Assembly: GCF_029626265.1 (NCBI RefSeq)
Contig: NZ_JARUBN010000001.1
Coordinates: forward strand, 3,720,001 to 3,784,000
Direction of reading: 5' to 3'
Origin: Micromonospora sp. WMMD1102
Lineage (GTDB): Bacteria > Actinomycetota > Actinomycetes > Mycobacteriales > Micromonosporaceae
Length of the DNA stretch: 64,000 nt
The stretch's first letter is position 1. The number at the start of each line of letters is the position of its first letter. Shown piece after piece: positions 1 to 11,151 of this stretch. Made by a program: the position numbers and the translations under genes. A model generated the notes under the pieces. That model saw nothing but the letters and a program-made list of their open reading frames with translations, searched no databases and had not been told where the DNA came from.

Positions 1-501
1 ACCAGGCCGCAGTGGCTGGCCGACGAGCACATCGCGCACTCGTACATGAAGCAGGCCGACGGCAGCCGGGTGGACGCCGTCCGCAACCTGGACAGGGACA
101 GCCCGAGCCCGGGGATGCCGGGCCAGAACAATGCCCGCAACTTCGTCCCGGACGGCGGGTTCGTCACCGCACCGGACATGGTCCGGTTCGCGGAAGCGTT
201 GTACGACGGCACCGTGCTCGACCCGCCCTGGGCCGACGTGTACACCTCGGTCAAGGCCCCCAACTTCCGAGGCTCCCCGGGGTTCACCACCTACGGGCCA
301 CCGGCCCACATCGTCGAGGGGCAGTGGGAGATCGGGCGCGGCGGCCCCCACCCCGGCAGCTCCACCTACTGGAACATCTACCCGAACACGGGGTGGGTCG
401 GCGTCGTCCTCAGCAACTACGACGACATACCGCTACAGGAGATCACCAGAAAGCAGACGGAGGCCATCACCGGCGCTTCCTCCGACGGTGGCGGCGGCTG
501 A
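1..501 (+). CDS. Serine hydrolase (beta-lactamase/PBP family), C-terminal part
   Basis: Open from the left edge of the window; the last 166 residues are visible. The tail has the character of class C beta-lactamase-like serine hydrolases: an ARNFVPDGGFVTAPDMVRFAEAL segment matching the region where these proteins carry their late 'G-G-x-x-T-x-x-D-x-x-F' motif, then a glycine-rich strand near the C-terminus (QWEIGRGGPHPG) in the place of the KTG/HTG box, and GWVGVVLSNYD before the end. The catalytic SxxK and YxN motifs lie outside the window. Probably a secreted esterase or peptidase-like enzyme, but the substrate cannot be told. It converges on the GH30 gene across a strong hairpin. Confidence 0.7.
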   Translation, partial: TRPQWLADEHIAHSYMKQADGSRVDAVRNLDRDSPSPGMPGQNNARNFVPDGGFVTAPDMVRFAEALYDGTVLDPPWADVYTSVKAPNFRGSPGFTTYGPPAHIVEGQWEIGRGGPHPGSSTYWNIYPNTGWVGVVLSNYDDIPLQEITRKQTEAITGASSDGGGG

Positions 502-581
502 CGCGCGCCGTACCGTAACCGGGTCGAGACCGACGCCTCCGGTGGCCGTTCCGGCCGATGCCGTCGAGCGGGCGGTGCCGC

Positions 582-630
582 CCTGACCCGGGCGATGCCG
601 TCCACTCAGGTCGGCACCGCCCGGGTCAGG
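582..630. terminator. Bidirectional terminator hairpin
   Basis: A perfect 13-bp inverted repeat (CCTGACCCGGGCG at 582-594, its complement at 618-630), with a further TGCC/GGCA pairing inside. It lies between two convergent stop codons (501 and 646), so it most likely ends transcription from both sides. Confidence 0.7.
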
Positions 631-645
631 TCCGGGCCTCGGAGG

Positions 646-2058
646 TCAGTGCCGGCCGGGACGGGCGCTGACCAGGGTGGTCAGCGACCGGGGCGCCAGC
701 GTGACGGTCGAGTGGCGGCCCTTCCCCGCGACGACTCCCGGCACCTTCTCCAGGTTGTGCGTGGCGTCGGTGACGTACCCGGTGGCCCGCTTCAGGTCGA
801 CCTCGGTGGTGACCGCCTCCTCGCCGGTGTTGATGATCTGCACGACCTCGCTGCCGTCGGCGTTCCGGTAGGCCGACACCTTCAGCCCGGCCACGCCGCT
901 GTCGACGCCGATCCGGACCGCGCCGGGGCGGATGTACCGGCTGTACGCCGCGAAGGCGTAGAGCCGGGACGACACCCGGTAGGCGTCGTTGGCGTCGTCG
1001 ATCTGGACCAGTGCCGCCGTCGCGCCCCGGGAACCGCCGAGCCAGAAGAGGAACGCGCTGGCGTCGGCCAGCGCGAGCGAGTCGTGGATCCGCTCGGCGA
1101 GCCTGATGCCGTCGGTGCCCTTGCCGCTGTCCCACGCCTCGTTCCAGCCGTCCTGGACACTCGACGCCGCCCACTCCGACATCCAGGTCGGCGCCGTGGT
1201 CGGCAACGGGTGCTCGGCCGGGCTGGCGTAACCGTGCCCGGTGAAGATTTTCAGGTGTTTCCGGGCTTCCGGATCCGCCTCGATCGCCTGGGCGTACGCC
1301 TCCGACTGCTGCCAGCCGAACGAGTCACAGCAGGCCACGCCCACCCCGGCCCGCCGGGCGATCGGGCCGAGCACCTTCATGAACTCGGCGGCCTGGGCCG
1401 GGGTGAACCGCATCGAGGCGTACGGTGCGGTCCAGTCGGGTTCGTTGGTGAACCCGATCTCGTCGAGCCTGATCCCCTCCTGCCGGTAGAACCTCGCGTA
1501 CTGGACGAGATAGCGCGCGTACGCCTCCCGCCAGTCGCCGCTGGCGCAGGTGACACCCTGGAGCCCGCAGAGCGCGCCGCCGTTGGCATCGGTTCCGTTG
1601 TCCTTCATGTAGCCGGGCGCACTCCAGGCGTCCGCGTAGAACCGGTCGACGCCGCGCTCGCGTGCCTCCTTGACGTACCAGACCTGGCCGCCGTCCCAGC
1701 CGTCCCACTGGTAGTTCGGGGTGGCGTCCGGCCCGCCCGGGTCGGTCGGCTGGATCGACAGCATCCAGTCGTACGGGTCAGTCGAAGACGAGCCGATGCC
1801 GAGCCGGAGGATGCTCGGGGCCGCACCCGTCCGGCGGTCGAGGAGCAGGTCGAGGACCTGTTCCCGGTTCTGTTCCGACAGGTTGTGGATCAGGGTGGTG
1901 CGCTGGAAGGCGATCGAGTAACCGAAACCGTCGATCTTCTGGTGCCGCTCGGCACGGTCGAGGCCGATGCCGGGCTGTGCTGGGTGGGCCTGGGCCGGCG
2001 CACCGGACAGGACGGTCACGGCCACGACGGCGGCGACGAGACTGGGGGATCGAAGCAC
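646..2058 (-). CDS. Secreted glycoside hydrolase family 30 enzyme
   Basis: Beta-glycosidase of clan GH-A, GH30 type. The start chosen is GTG at 2058, preceded by GAGGAG with 6 nt spacing; it gives a clean signal peptide (MLRSPSLVAAVVAVTVLSGAPAQA). A GTG at 2082 would add 8 residues. The (beta/alpha)8 barrel opens with the GH30-typical KIDGFGYSIAFQ segment. The acid/base Glu is in GFTNEPDW (E206 from this start) and the nucleophile Glu in TWMSEWAAS (E295). The last ~80 residues form the side beta-domain of the family. Likely an endo-acting hydrolase of plant or microbial wall polysaccharide (galactanase, glucanase or xylanase type); the exact linkage is not readable. It fits with the GH11 xylanase 7 kb away. 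Confidence 0.85.
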   Translation of the reverse strand: MLRSPSLVAAVVAVTVLSGAPAQAHPAQPGIGLDRAERHQKIDGFGYSIAFQRTTLIHNLSEQNREQVLDLLLDRRTGAAPSILRLGIGSSSTDPYDWMLSIQPTDPGGPDATPNYQWDGWDGGQVWYVKEARERGVDRFYADAWSAPGYMKDNGTDANGGALCGLQGVTCASGDWREAYARYLVQYARFYRQEGIRLDEIGFTNEPDWTAPYASMRFTPAQAAEFMKVLGPIARRAGVGVACCDSFGWQQSEAYAQAIEADPEARKHLKIFTGHGYASPAEHPLPTTAPTWMSEWAASSVQDGWNEAWDSGKGTDGIRLAERIHDSLALADASAFLFWLGGSRGATAALVQIDDANDAYRVSSRLYAFAAYSRYIRPGAVRIGVDSGVAGLKVSAYRNADGSEVVQIINTGEEAVTTEVDLKRATGYVTDATHNLEKVPGVVAGKGRHSTVTLAPRSLTTLVSARPGRH

Positions 2059-2316
2059 CAACTGCTCCTCGGGGTGGCTCACGGCGTGGGGTTCACCGGC
2101 GGGGCGGGCGCCGCGTCCTCCGCACTCCTGTGTGGACCTTCGACCGGCAGGACATAGACCGGCGCCGGTGTCCGTAGGTTAGCGTTCACACCGGGGCGGA
2201 GACAGGCCCGACCCACTCGACGGACGCCGGCCCGGCCGGCGGCGACAAGCCAGCCCGGCGACAGTGCCTGCCCGGTGACATGCGCCTGCCCGGCGACCTG
2301 GCCGCCGTACACCCGG

Positions 2317-2841
2317 TCAGGACGACAGGTGAGCCGCGTAGACACGTACCGGATCACCGGAGCGCGACGTGGTCGCCCGCTCGAAACGGAGGCCGATCTT
2401 CTCCGCGACCCGCTGCGACGGCCTGTTCTCCGGATGGACGATTGCGATCAGCCGGTCGACACCCAGCCGGTCGCGCGCGTGGTCACGGCAGGCGGCGGCG
2501 GCCTCGGTGGCGTAGCCGCGGCCCTGTAGGTCGGCCCGGACGTGGTAACCCACCTCGACGTCGACCACCCCGTCGACCTCCTGCGGCGTCAGACCGCAGT
2601 CGCCGACGAACTCGCCGGTCGCCCGGGACCTGATCACCCACAGTCCGAAGCCCTCCCGCCGGTACAGACCCTCGTTCCACCTGATCCAGTCCAGCGCCTC
2701 GGCACGGTCCTTCGGACGGGGGTAGTACCGCATCACGACCGGGTCGCCGAGCAGCGCGGCCATGTCGCCCAGGTCGTCCGCCGTCATCTCGGCGAACACC
2801 AGCCTTCCGGTGTCGACAGGCGGCCGGCGGCGCGAGTCCAC
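2317..2841 (-). CDS. GNAT family N-acetyltransferase (RimJ/RimL-like)
   Basis: 174 residues, the usual size for a single-domain GNAT. The N-terminus TGRLVFAEMTADDL and the acetyl-CoA-binding loop LQGRGYATEAA (Q/RxxGxG/A signature) are characteristic of the RimJ/RimL-type subgroup that acetylates protein N-termini or small amines. Start is GTG with GAGGAGG 4 nt upstream. The late HPENRPSQRVAEKIGLRFE segment matches the conserved 'N-x-x-S-x-x-x-x-E-K-x-G' region. Substrate unknown. The 258 bases between it and the GH30 start hold only scattered short GC repeats. Confidence 0.85.
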   Translation of the reverse strand: MDSRRRPPVDTGRLVFAEMTADDLGDMAALLGDPVVMRYYPRPKDRAEALDWIRWNEGLYRREGFGLWVIRSRATGEFVGDCGLTPQEVDGVVDVEVGYHVRADLQGRGYATEAAAACRDHARDRLGVDRLIAIVHPENRPSQRVAEKIGLRFERATTSRSGDPVRVYAAHLSS

Positions 2842-2897
2842 GAGTCCTCCTCAGTTAGGTGGCGGATTTGGCAGCTGGCGGTACGGGTGGCAGGTGC

Positions 2898-3002
2898 TCA
2901 ACGACGGCGCATGGCGAACCACGCGGCGGCGCCCACCACGACGGCGATCGAGGCGATGCAGCAGAGCAGAGCCAGCAGATGCCACGGCTTGAGAGCGCCC
3001 AT
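2898..3002 (-). CDS. 34-aa membrane micro-protein with a TatA-like N-terminus
   Basis: A 34-residue ORF: MGALKPWHLLALLCC, then a hydrophobic stretch to AAWFAMRRR. The first eight residues are the same as the usual N-terminus of actinobacterial TatA (MGALKPWH), but the amphipathic helix and FG hinge of TatA are missing; the protein is one membrane helix ending in RRR. It sits alone between the GNAT and DsbA-family genes. Either a real small membrane protein or a TatA-derived remnant; too short to decide from codon use. Function unknown. Confidence 0.5.
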   Translation of the reverse strand: MGALKPWHLLALLCCIASIAVVVGAAAWFAMRRR

Positions 3003-3175
3003 GGCCAGTGACCCTAGTGGTTCATCCCGCCCCGGGCTGACCCGCCCCACACCCGGTCGCCGCCGAACCCCGAACCGGCCAGCCCCCCAACCGGCCAGCC
3101 CCGAACCGGCCAACCCCCAACCGGGCGCCCCGGGCCCGCGCCGGACCGGGGTGCTTGGCACGAAATCGGGGTGGG

Positions 3176-3826
3176 TCAGCCGGCGTCGGGTGCCGAGTCC
3201 CGGTAGGCGGTCTCCAGCGCGCGCAGGAACGCCTCGACCGGCTGCGCTCCGGAGATGCCGTACCTGCGGTCCAGCACGAAGAACGGCACACCGCTCGCGC
3301 CGAACGCCCTGGCCTGGGCGATGTCCGCCTCGACCGCGGCGGCGTACTCGTCGCCGGAGAGCACCCGGCGGGCGGCGTCGGCCGGTACCCCGACCTCGGT
3401 GGCGAGCCGGACCAGGGTGCCGGCGTCGTCCACGTTCTCCGCCTCGACCAGGTTGGCCCGCATCAGCCGCTCGTGCAGCTCGGCGCCGAGCCCGTACTCC
3501 CGGGCCAGGTGGGTCAGCCGGTGCCCGTCGACGGAGTTCGCCATGATCGACTTGTCGAGCCGGTAGTCGAGGCCCTCCTCGGCGGCGAGTGCCGTCACGT
3601 GCCCCTGCATGGCGGTGACCTGGGCCGACGAGGCGCCGAGCTTCTCCCGGAGCGCCTCCGGCACCGGCCGGGGCTCCCCCTTCGGATACGACGGGTCGAG
3701 TTGGAAGCTGCGCCAGACCACCTCGACCTCGTCGGCGTGCGCGAACTGTCCGAGTGCCCGCTCCAGCCGCCGCTTTCCCAGGTAGCACCACGGGCAGACG
3801 ATGTCGGACCACACCTCGAGTTGCAC
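3176..3826 (-). CDS. DsbA family oxidoreductase (FrnE-like)
   Basis: 216 residues with a thioredoxin fold. The redox motif CPWC is at residues 11-14 in MQLEVWSDIVCPWCYLGKRR, the classic N-terminus of the FrnE/HCCA-isomerase-like DsbA branch. An all-alpha insertion follows, and the cis-proline loop is visible as SGVPFFVLDRRYGISGAQP near the end. No signal peptide, so cytoplasmic. GTG start with GAGGAGA close upstream. It likely catalyses thiol-disulfide exchange or isomerisation on small or protein substrates; no neighbouring gene suggests a partner. Between its stop and the micro-protein gene is a run of AACCGGCCAGCCCC-like short repeats (about 3055-3135). Confidence 0.9.
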   Translation of the reverse strand: MQLEVWSDIVCPWCYLGKRRLERALGQFAHADEVEVVWRSFQLDPSYPKGEPRPVPEALREKLGASSAQVTAMQGHVTALAAEEGLDYRLDKSIMANSVDGHRLTHLAREYGLGAELHERLMRANLVEAENVDDAGTLVRLATEVGVPADAARRVLSGDEYAAAVEADIAQARAFGASGVPFFVLDRRYGISGAQPVEAFLRALETAYRDSAPDAG

Positions 3827-4050
3827 TGATCTCTCCTCGCTCTACGGGCAGGCGCCTTCCCGGGCACCGGGGCGGCCCCGGCGGCTCCGGCGGATACGGG
3901 CACCGCCGGGCCCGGAACCCCCGGAAGCGGTACGTGCGCTGTCCGCCCGTTACCGGCTACAACCGTACGTAACGATCTTCCGTTGCGGCGCTGCCGCCCT
4001 CGCCCCGGGCCGGACACCCGGAACGCCAGGTCGGGGCGGCGTGACGCGGC

Positions 4051-4078
4051 GGTCCGGCGGCAGGGCTGCCGCCGGACC
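4051..4078. other. Strong hairpin in the dsbA-like/leuS divergent region
   Basis: Perfect 12-bp stem (GGTCCGGCGGCA / TGCCGCCGGACC) around a GGGC loop, inside the 426-bp intergenic region 3827-4252. That region also holds a smaller GTGCT/AGCAC hairpin (about 4207-4222) just upstream of leuS and a 16-codon ORF at 4127-4177. No T-box consensus (AGGGTGGNACCGCG) is present. The role of the hairpin is unknown. Confidence 0.4.
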
Positions 4079-4252
4079 GGAACGCCACGTCCCCCGGGGC
4101 CGGGAGCACCGCCGGGCGCAGCCGATATGATTGACCGCCGGTACGGGCGCCGCAGCTTTTCAAACTCGCAGTGGTAGGCGTGACACACGGCAGACACTCC
4201 GCGTGCTTTCCGGAGCACATGTATTCCGCGTGAACTAAGGGGTCGTGAAACG

Positions 4253-6724
<2,472 letters not shown>

Positions 6725-6871
6725 GCCTGGATCCACCGGTGGTTGGTGAGGTGGGCGTGCCGGTGTGTGGGATTGACCGCCGCTGATGGGTGGGGGTGCT
6801 GGGCAGGTCGGGTCTGCCGGTCTGTCCGGCTTGCTCCGTGGTCCTGGTCGTGGTGGTCGGTGTTGGTGTGG

Positions 6872-7801
6872 TTAGCCGGCGGGTGGGGGCAGGGCGCGGA
6901 TGCGGTGCAGGGCGGTGAGGAGCGCGTCGGCCCAGGGCCAGGCGCGGGGTAGGTGTAGGTGCAGGCGGCGGGCGGTGCGGGTGAGGCGTGCGCCGACGGT
7001 GTAGATCTTGCGGCGGACGGTCTTGGCTGTGACGCGGGGCAGGCTGAGGCCGAGGCGGGCGGTCCAGCGGGTCAGGTTGTGGGCGATGGTGTTCAGGACC
7101 AGCCAGGCGGCGTTGCCGCCGAAGCTTTTGGTGGGTAGGTGGGCCAGGCCCATGCCGTGTTTGAGGTCGCGGATGGCTAGTTCGACCTCGGCGTGGCGGC
7201 GGTGGTCGGCTTCCAGGTCGAGCATCGGCCCGTCGCGGTCGGTGATGAACGGGTGGTAGTCGTAGACGGGGAACAGAGCCTGTTGGGCGGCGCGGCCGGT
7301 GTTGCGGGCCAACGCGTCGGTGCAGGGGGTGCGGCGCACGATCAGCCGGACCGGGGCCGGGTCGGGCCGGTCGTGGCCGTGGGTGTCCTGGGTGAACGGG
7401 GTCCAGGTGATCTCGGTGACGGCGGCGCCGGGTAGGAAGTAGTCGATCGGAGTCCAGGCGGTGTCGTCGATGGCGGGGATGACGTGTTTCAGGTTGCCGA
7501 TCATGCGGGCGCCGATGGAGAACCGCACTCCGGCGGCCCGGCAGGCGGCGACCACGTCGTGCAGGTAGAACCCGGAATCCATCCGGAACACGAGGTTCCC
7601 GGCTGCGCCGGCGGCCCGCACACGGCCGATGGTCTCCTTGATGAACACCGGCGCGGCGGTGGCGTCGTTGGACCGGCCCCGCCGCAGTCGGGCGTGCGCG
7701 ACGTCGCCGGTGCCGGCGATCACCGCGAGCAGGGGGTGATAGCCCCGCCGTCCGGTGCGCATCACCTCCCGCGCGCCGGCTTTGCCCAGCCCGTACGTCT
7801 C
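6872..7801 (-). pseudogene. IS1380-family transposase, 5'-truncated
   Basis: About 310 C-terminal residues of a DDE transposase. GYHPLLAVIAGTGDVAHARLRRGRSND, FRMDSGFY (catalytic Asp region) and the late IRDLKHGMGLAHLPTKSFGGNAAW segment are characteristic of IS1380. Family members are about 450 aa, so roughly the first third is missing. The frame runs on past about 7800 only as antisense of the adjoining ABC gene, which places the break at about 7795-7810. No intact terminal inverted repeats were found, so the element is dead. It was inserted in, or recombined with, the exporter gene on its right. Confidence 0.8.
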
Positions 7802-8138
7802 ACACAGCGTGGCCCGCGGCGCGATGCGGGACCGCCCGCTCCTGCTGGTGCTGGACGAGCCGACCGCGGCGCTCGACGCCACCAGCGAGTACGAGATCTT
7901 CCAGGCGCAACACGCGATCTCCCGGACCCATGCCGCCGCCCGTGGCACCATCACCCTGATCGTCACGCACCGGTTCTCCACGATCGCGATGGCGGATCTC
8001 ATCGTCGTGCTGCACGACGGCGAGGTGGTCGAGCAGGGCGATCACCAGACGCTGATGGAAGCGCACGGCCGGTACGCGGCCACCTACCGGCTCCAGCAGG
8101 AAGCAAGCGCTGCCGGCGTCGGTGTCAAGCTGAACTAG
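7802..8138 (+). pseudogene. ABC exporter ATPase, C-terminal remnant
   Basis: Only the last ~110 residues of a nucleotide-binding domain remain: ARGAMRDRPLLLVLDEPTAALDA (end of the signature helix, Walker B LLLVLDEP and D-loop), then TLIVTHRFSTIAMADLIVVL with the switch His, and EQGDHQTLMEAHGRYAATYRLQ, typical of fused-type exporters (MsbA/MDR style, common in peptide and antibiotic clusters). The Walker A, Q-loop and membrane domain are gone, cut at the transposase junction. Its stop is followed at once by a strong terminator, so the 3' end is original. Confidence 0.8.
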
Positions 8139-8143
8139 GGCCC

Positions 8144-8181
8144 GGGCGGCGGCGGACCGGGTCTGTGGTCCGCCGCCGCCC
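8144..8181 (+). terminator. Terminator after the ABC remnant
   Basis: Perfect 15-bp stem (GGGCGGCGGCGGACC at 8144-8158 with its complement at 8167-8181) and an 8-nt loop, 5 nt after the stop codon at 8138. Confidence 0.75.
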
Positions 8182-8410
8182 GCGGTGGAGCAGCACCGGC
8201 GGGTGACTGTCGACCCCTCCCCCGCGAGCCCGACGCACCGGGGGTATTTTCGGAGGACCAGCGCATCGTCCAGCTCGGACGCGTGGTCCGGAAGTTCTCC
8301 GTAAGTTTCGGCCGCCCCGGCTCGGACGCCGGGCATCCGGCCCAGGCTGAAGCCGGCCGATCACCCGCCGGATCATGTGGACAAGCCGATGAGCAGCGAA
8401 AACAGCCCCG

Positions 8411-8441
8411 GCGGAAATCTCTACCAAGATAAGATTTCCGC
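8411..8441. promoter_or_regulatory. Inverted repeat upstream of the xylanase promoter
   Basis: GCGGAAATCT (8411-8420) and AGATTTCCGC (8432-8441), a perfect 10-bp inverted repeat with an 11-nt AT-rich spacer, 18 bp upstream of the -35 hexamer. The position suits an activator or repressor site for the xylanase gene. The rest of the gene-free stretch 8182-8410 shows nothing recognisable. Confidence 0.45.
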
Positions 8442-8458
8442 AATATTTCCGGGAAGCG

Positions 8459-8488
8459 TTGACATGTGAACGGAACCGGACCAATACT
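8459..8488 (+). promoter_or_regulatory. Sigma-70-type promoter of the xylanase gene
   Basis: A perfect TTGACA (8459-8464) and AATACT (8483-8488) separated by 18 bp. Predicted transcription start is about 8495, giving a 5' UTR of about 200 nt before the ATG at 8692. Confidence 0.5.
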
Positions 8489-8491
8489 GTC

Positions 8492-8523
8492 GCCATCGAC
8501 AGACCTCCACCACTGTCGATGGC
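8492..8523. promoter_or_regulatory. Inverted repeat over the predicted xylanase transcription start
   Basis: GCCATCGACAG (8492-8502) and CTGTCGATGGC (8513-8523), a perfect 11-bp inverted repeat with a 10-nt spacer. It begins 4 bp after the -10 hexamer, a classic repressor-operator position; as RNA it would form a hairpin at the very 5' end of the transcript. Confidence 0.5.
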
Positions 8524-8691
8524 TTACCACCACGTACCGCTCCTCCGGTTGTCGACCGCGCGACGACCGGCCCACCACCACCGCGCCGTACGACGCTGGC
8601 GCCCGGTGCCCGTTGCCGGGGGCTGACAACCCTGCCGGGTCGTACCGCGCCGCTGGCCTGCGGCCAGCGACCACGAGGAGGAAGCAGCTAG

Positions 8692-9723
8692 ATGAACGAC
8701 ACCCCCACCAGACCGAGAAGGCGCCGTATCCGGCTGCTCTTCGGTGCCGCCTGCGCCATGGCGCTGGCGGTCAGCGGCACCGTGCTGGCCTCCAGCGCGC
8801 ACGCCGAGGCCGACCGGCAGGTCTGCTCCAACAGCACCGGATCGCACAACGGGTACTACTTCTCGTTCTGGAAGGACAGTGGCGACGCCTGCATGGTGTT
8901 GCGCGAGAACGGCCGGTACTCCAGCTCCTGGGGTAGGAGCACCAACAACTGGGTCGGCGGCAAGGGCTGGTCCACCGGTGGCCGCCGGACGATCACCTAC
9001 TCGGGCAACTACAACCCGGGCAACAACAACACCTACCTCGCCCTGTACGGCTGGACGCGGAACTCGCTCATCGAGTACTACGTCGTCGAGAACTTCGGCA
9101 GCTACAACCCGAGCAGCGGCGCCCAGCGGATGGGTACGGTCACCACCGACGGTGGCACCTACGACATCCTGCGCAGCCAGCGGGTGAACCAGCCGTCGAT
9201 CGACGGCACCGCCACGTTCTACCAGTTCTGGAGCGTCCGGCAGCAGAAGCGCAGCAGCGGCACGATCACCTTCGGCAACCACATGGACGCCTGGGCCCGC
9301 GCCGGTCTGAACCTCGGCAGCAGCTGGGCCTACCAGGTCATGGGCACCGAGGGCTACCAGAGCCAGGGCAGCTCGGACATCACCGTGTCGGAGGGCGGCG
9401 GCAACCCGAACCCCAACCCGACCAACCCGAACCCCAACCCGACCAACCCGCCCGGCAACGGCAACTGCTCGGTCAGCGTGACCCGTGCCGAGGAGTGGAA
9501 CGACCGGTTCAACACGACCTTCTCGGTCAGCGGCGCGAGCAACTGGGTCGTCAGCATCCGCACCAACGGCGGCCAGAGCCTGCAGAGCAGCTGGAACGCA
9601 TCGGTCAGCGGCAGCAGCGGCACCATCACCGCACGGCCGAACGGCAACGGCAACAACTTCGGAATCACGCTCTACAAGAACGGAAACAACACCACACCCA
9701 CTGCGAGCTGTTCCACCGGCTGA
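8692..9723 (+). CDS. Secreted GH11 endo-1,4-beta-xylanase with C-terminal CBM
   Basis: 343 residues. The first ~38 form a long Arg-rich signal peptide ending SSAHA. The GH11 jelly roll (about 42-235) has the nucleophile Glu128 in [12 protein letters not shown] and the acid/base Glu220 in [14 protein letters not shown], plus NNWVGGKGW and [17 protein letters not shown] as further family hallmarks. A Pro/Asn linker ([18 protein letters not shown]) leads to an ~85-aa carbohydrate-binding domain (CBM2-like, Cys at each end, [15 protein letters not shown] late motif). It degrades xylan outside the cell. Strong Shine-Dalgarno GAGGAGG. It has its own promoter and two inverted repeats, suggesting regulated expression. 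Confidence 0.95.
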   Translation: MNDTPTRPRRRRIRLLFGAACAMALAVSGTVLASSAHAEADRQVCSNSTGSHNGYYFSFWKDSGDACMVLRENGRYSSSWGRSTNNWVGGKGWSTGGRRTITYSGNYNPGNNNTYLALYGWTRNSLIEYYVVENFGSYNPSSGAQRMGTVTTDGGTYDILRSQRVNQPSIDGTATFYQFWSVRQQKRSSGTITFGNHMDAWARAGLNLGSSWAYQVMGTEGYQSQGSSDITVSEGGGNPNPNPTNPNPNPTNPPGNGNCSVSVTRAEEWNDRFNTTFSVSGASNWVVSIRTNGGQSLQSSWNASVSGSSGTITARPNGNGNNFGITLYKNGNNTTPTASCSTG

Positions 9724-9799
9724 CCCTGGGTGTGGGGTGGGGTGCGGTGTCCTCGGTCCTCCGGGGCGCGGACTGACCCGGTGATCAGACATCGCCCCT

Positions 9800-9830
9800 G
9801 TGGCGCGGCGGCCCTCGGCCGCCGCGCCAC
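9800..9830. terminator. Bidirectional terminator, xylanase / rsdA
   Basis: Perfect 14-bp stem (GTGGCGCGGCGGCC / GGCCGCCGCGCCAC) with a 3-nt CTC loop, between convergent genes ending at 9723 and 10039. The rest of the 315-bp gap shows only GC-rich low-complexity sequence. Confidence 0.75.
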
Positions 9831-10038
9831 ACTGCTGTTCCGGCAGTTCCGGGCCACACCCGGCAGGTCGCCGCACCCCGTCCGGGCCGCGCGGCAGGCT
9901 GGCCGCCGAGCACCGGAAGCCGGGCCGGGCCGGGCCGGGCCGGCGGGCGCTCCGGAAACTCCCGGTCCAACGCCATCCCCGGCCGTCGGGTGCGGCGGCG
10001 GGTGGCCCGTCACCGCCGGTGAGCGTACCGCCGCCGGT

Positions 10039-11151
10039 TCAGTCGGGCGGGCAGAGCAGGACGCAGCCGCCACTGGGCAGCAACGGCAGCCCGGATGGCA
10101 GCAGGGTCGGCAGCAACGGCAACAACCCCCCGTCCGGCGGGTCCGCCGGTGACGGCTGCGCCGGACCGGAACGCTCCGGCGGCGGGGTCCTGTCCGGGGT
10201 ACGCCCCGGAGCGGTCGGTCGCTCGGACGCGGGTGTCGTCGGCACCGGTCGGGCCGGAGTCGACGGCTCACCGCCGGGCGCCTCGGACCGGTCGGCCGCA
10301 CCGGGCAGCCCGAGCCGGATCCGCTCGATCTCGGAACGCAGCCGGCCGGCCTCCGCCGGGTCACGGATCTCCCCCACCTGCACCGTCGCCCGGTCCAGTT
10401 CCGCCCGCGCCTGCGGATAGCGGCGCTCCGCCACCGCCTCCCGGGCCAGCCCGACGGTGTGCTCGACGGCCCGCACCGCCGACCGGTCCGGATAGACCGC
10501 CGCCGCGACCGGCCAGAGCGGACTGGTCGGTCCCGCGTGGTTGACCCCGAGCCCGAGCAGGGCGGTGACCACGACACCGACCACACCGGACAGCACGAGC
10601 CGGCCGACCAGCCCGCCGGGCCGCTCAGTCCGGCGGCGGCTCCACCCCGCGGTGCTGCGCGGCAGCGCTACGGCACCGGGGCGTCCGCGCTCCGCCACGG
10701 TGGGTTCTGCGCCCCGCGGACCGACATCAGCACGGCGCCCGCCCGGTGGCCGGCGCACGGCGGCACCGGGTCGGGGTCGGCGCTGCGGAGCCGCCGGACG
10801 CGGCCGGCGAAGCCGCACCGCGGCAGTGGGATCGAAGTCGAACGGGGGCAGGTCGGCGTCGAGTTCCGCCCGCCAGGCGGTGAGCAGGCCGGCCAGCGGA
10901 TCGTCCCCGGGGCTCGGGCCGCCCCGGCCCAGCGCGTCGAGCAGCAGGTCGTCCGCGACGACGACATCCGGCTCGGAGACCTCGACATCCGGCTCGGGGA
11001 CGTCGACCGGACCGAGGGCCACCTCGGAGCCGAGGCCGAGGCCAGGGTCGGGGTCCGTCCGGCCGGTCAACGTGCCGTCCCGCCCCGGCACGGCGTCGCT
11101 TCTCGCGCCCGTACCGTCGTCTCGCCCTGCTCCGCCTCGCGGCGTACTCAT
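10039..11151 (-). CDS. rsdA: Anti-sigma-D factor (RsdA-like)
   Basis: 370 residues. The segment DDLLLDALGRGGPSPGDDPLAGLLTAWRAELDAD (about 67-100) matches the sigma-factor-binding region of RsdA, the membrane-bound antagonist of SigD in actinobacteria. A basic Pro-rich stretch follows, then one membrane helix (LVGRLVLSGVVGVVVTALLGLG) and an extracytoplasmic part with a short helical repeat (EHTVGLAREAVAERRYPQARAEL) and a long Pro/Thr/Ser tail ending LLPSGGCVLLCPPD. The ATG overlaps the sigD stop by 4 nt (ATGA), so the two are translationally coupled. Such anti-sigma factors are released by regulated proteolysis. Confidence 0.8.
   Translation of the reverse strand: MSTPRGGAGRDDGTGARSDAVPGRDGTLTGRTDPDPGLGLGSEVALGPVDVPEPDVEVSEPDVVVADDLLLDALGRGGPSPGDDPLAGLLTAWRAELDADLPPFDFDPTAAVRLRRPRPAAPQRRPRPGAAVRRPPGGRRADVGPRGAEPTVAERGRPGAVALPRSTAGWSRRRTERPGGLVGRLVLSGVVGVVVTALLGLGVNHAGPTSPLWPVAAAVYPDRSAVRAVEHTVGLAREAVAERRYPQARAELDRATVQVGEIRDPAEAGRLRSEIERIRLGLPGAADRSEAPGGEPSTPARPVPTTPASERPTAPGRTPDRTPPPERSGPAQPSPADPPDGGLLPLLPTLLPSGLPLLPSGGCVLLCPPD

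Noticed and set aside
4127..4177. 16-codon ORF upstream of leuS as an attenuation leader peptide
   Set aside because: It contains no Leu codons and is not followed by a clear attenuator pair.
3827..4252. T-box riboswitch upstream of leuS
   Set aside because: No AGGGTGGNACCGCG-like antiterminator sequence or specifier arrangement was found.
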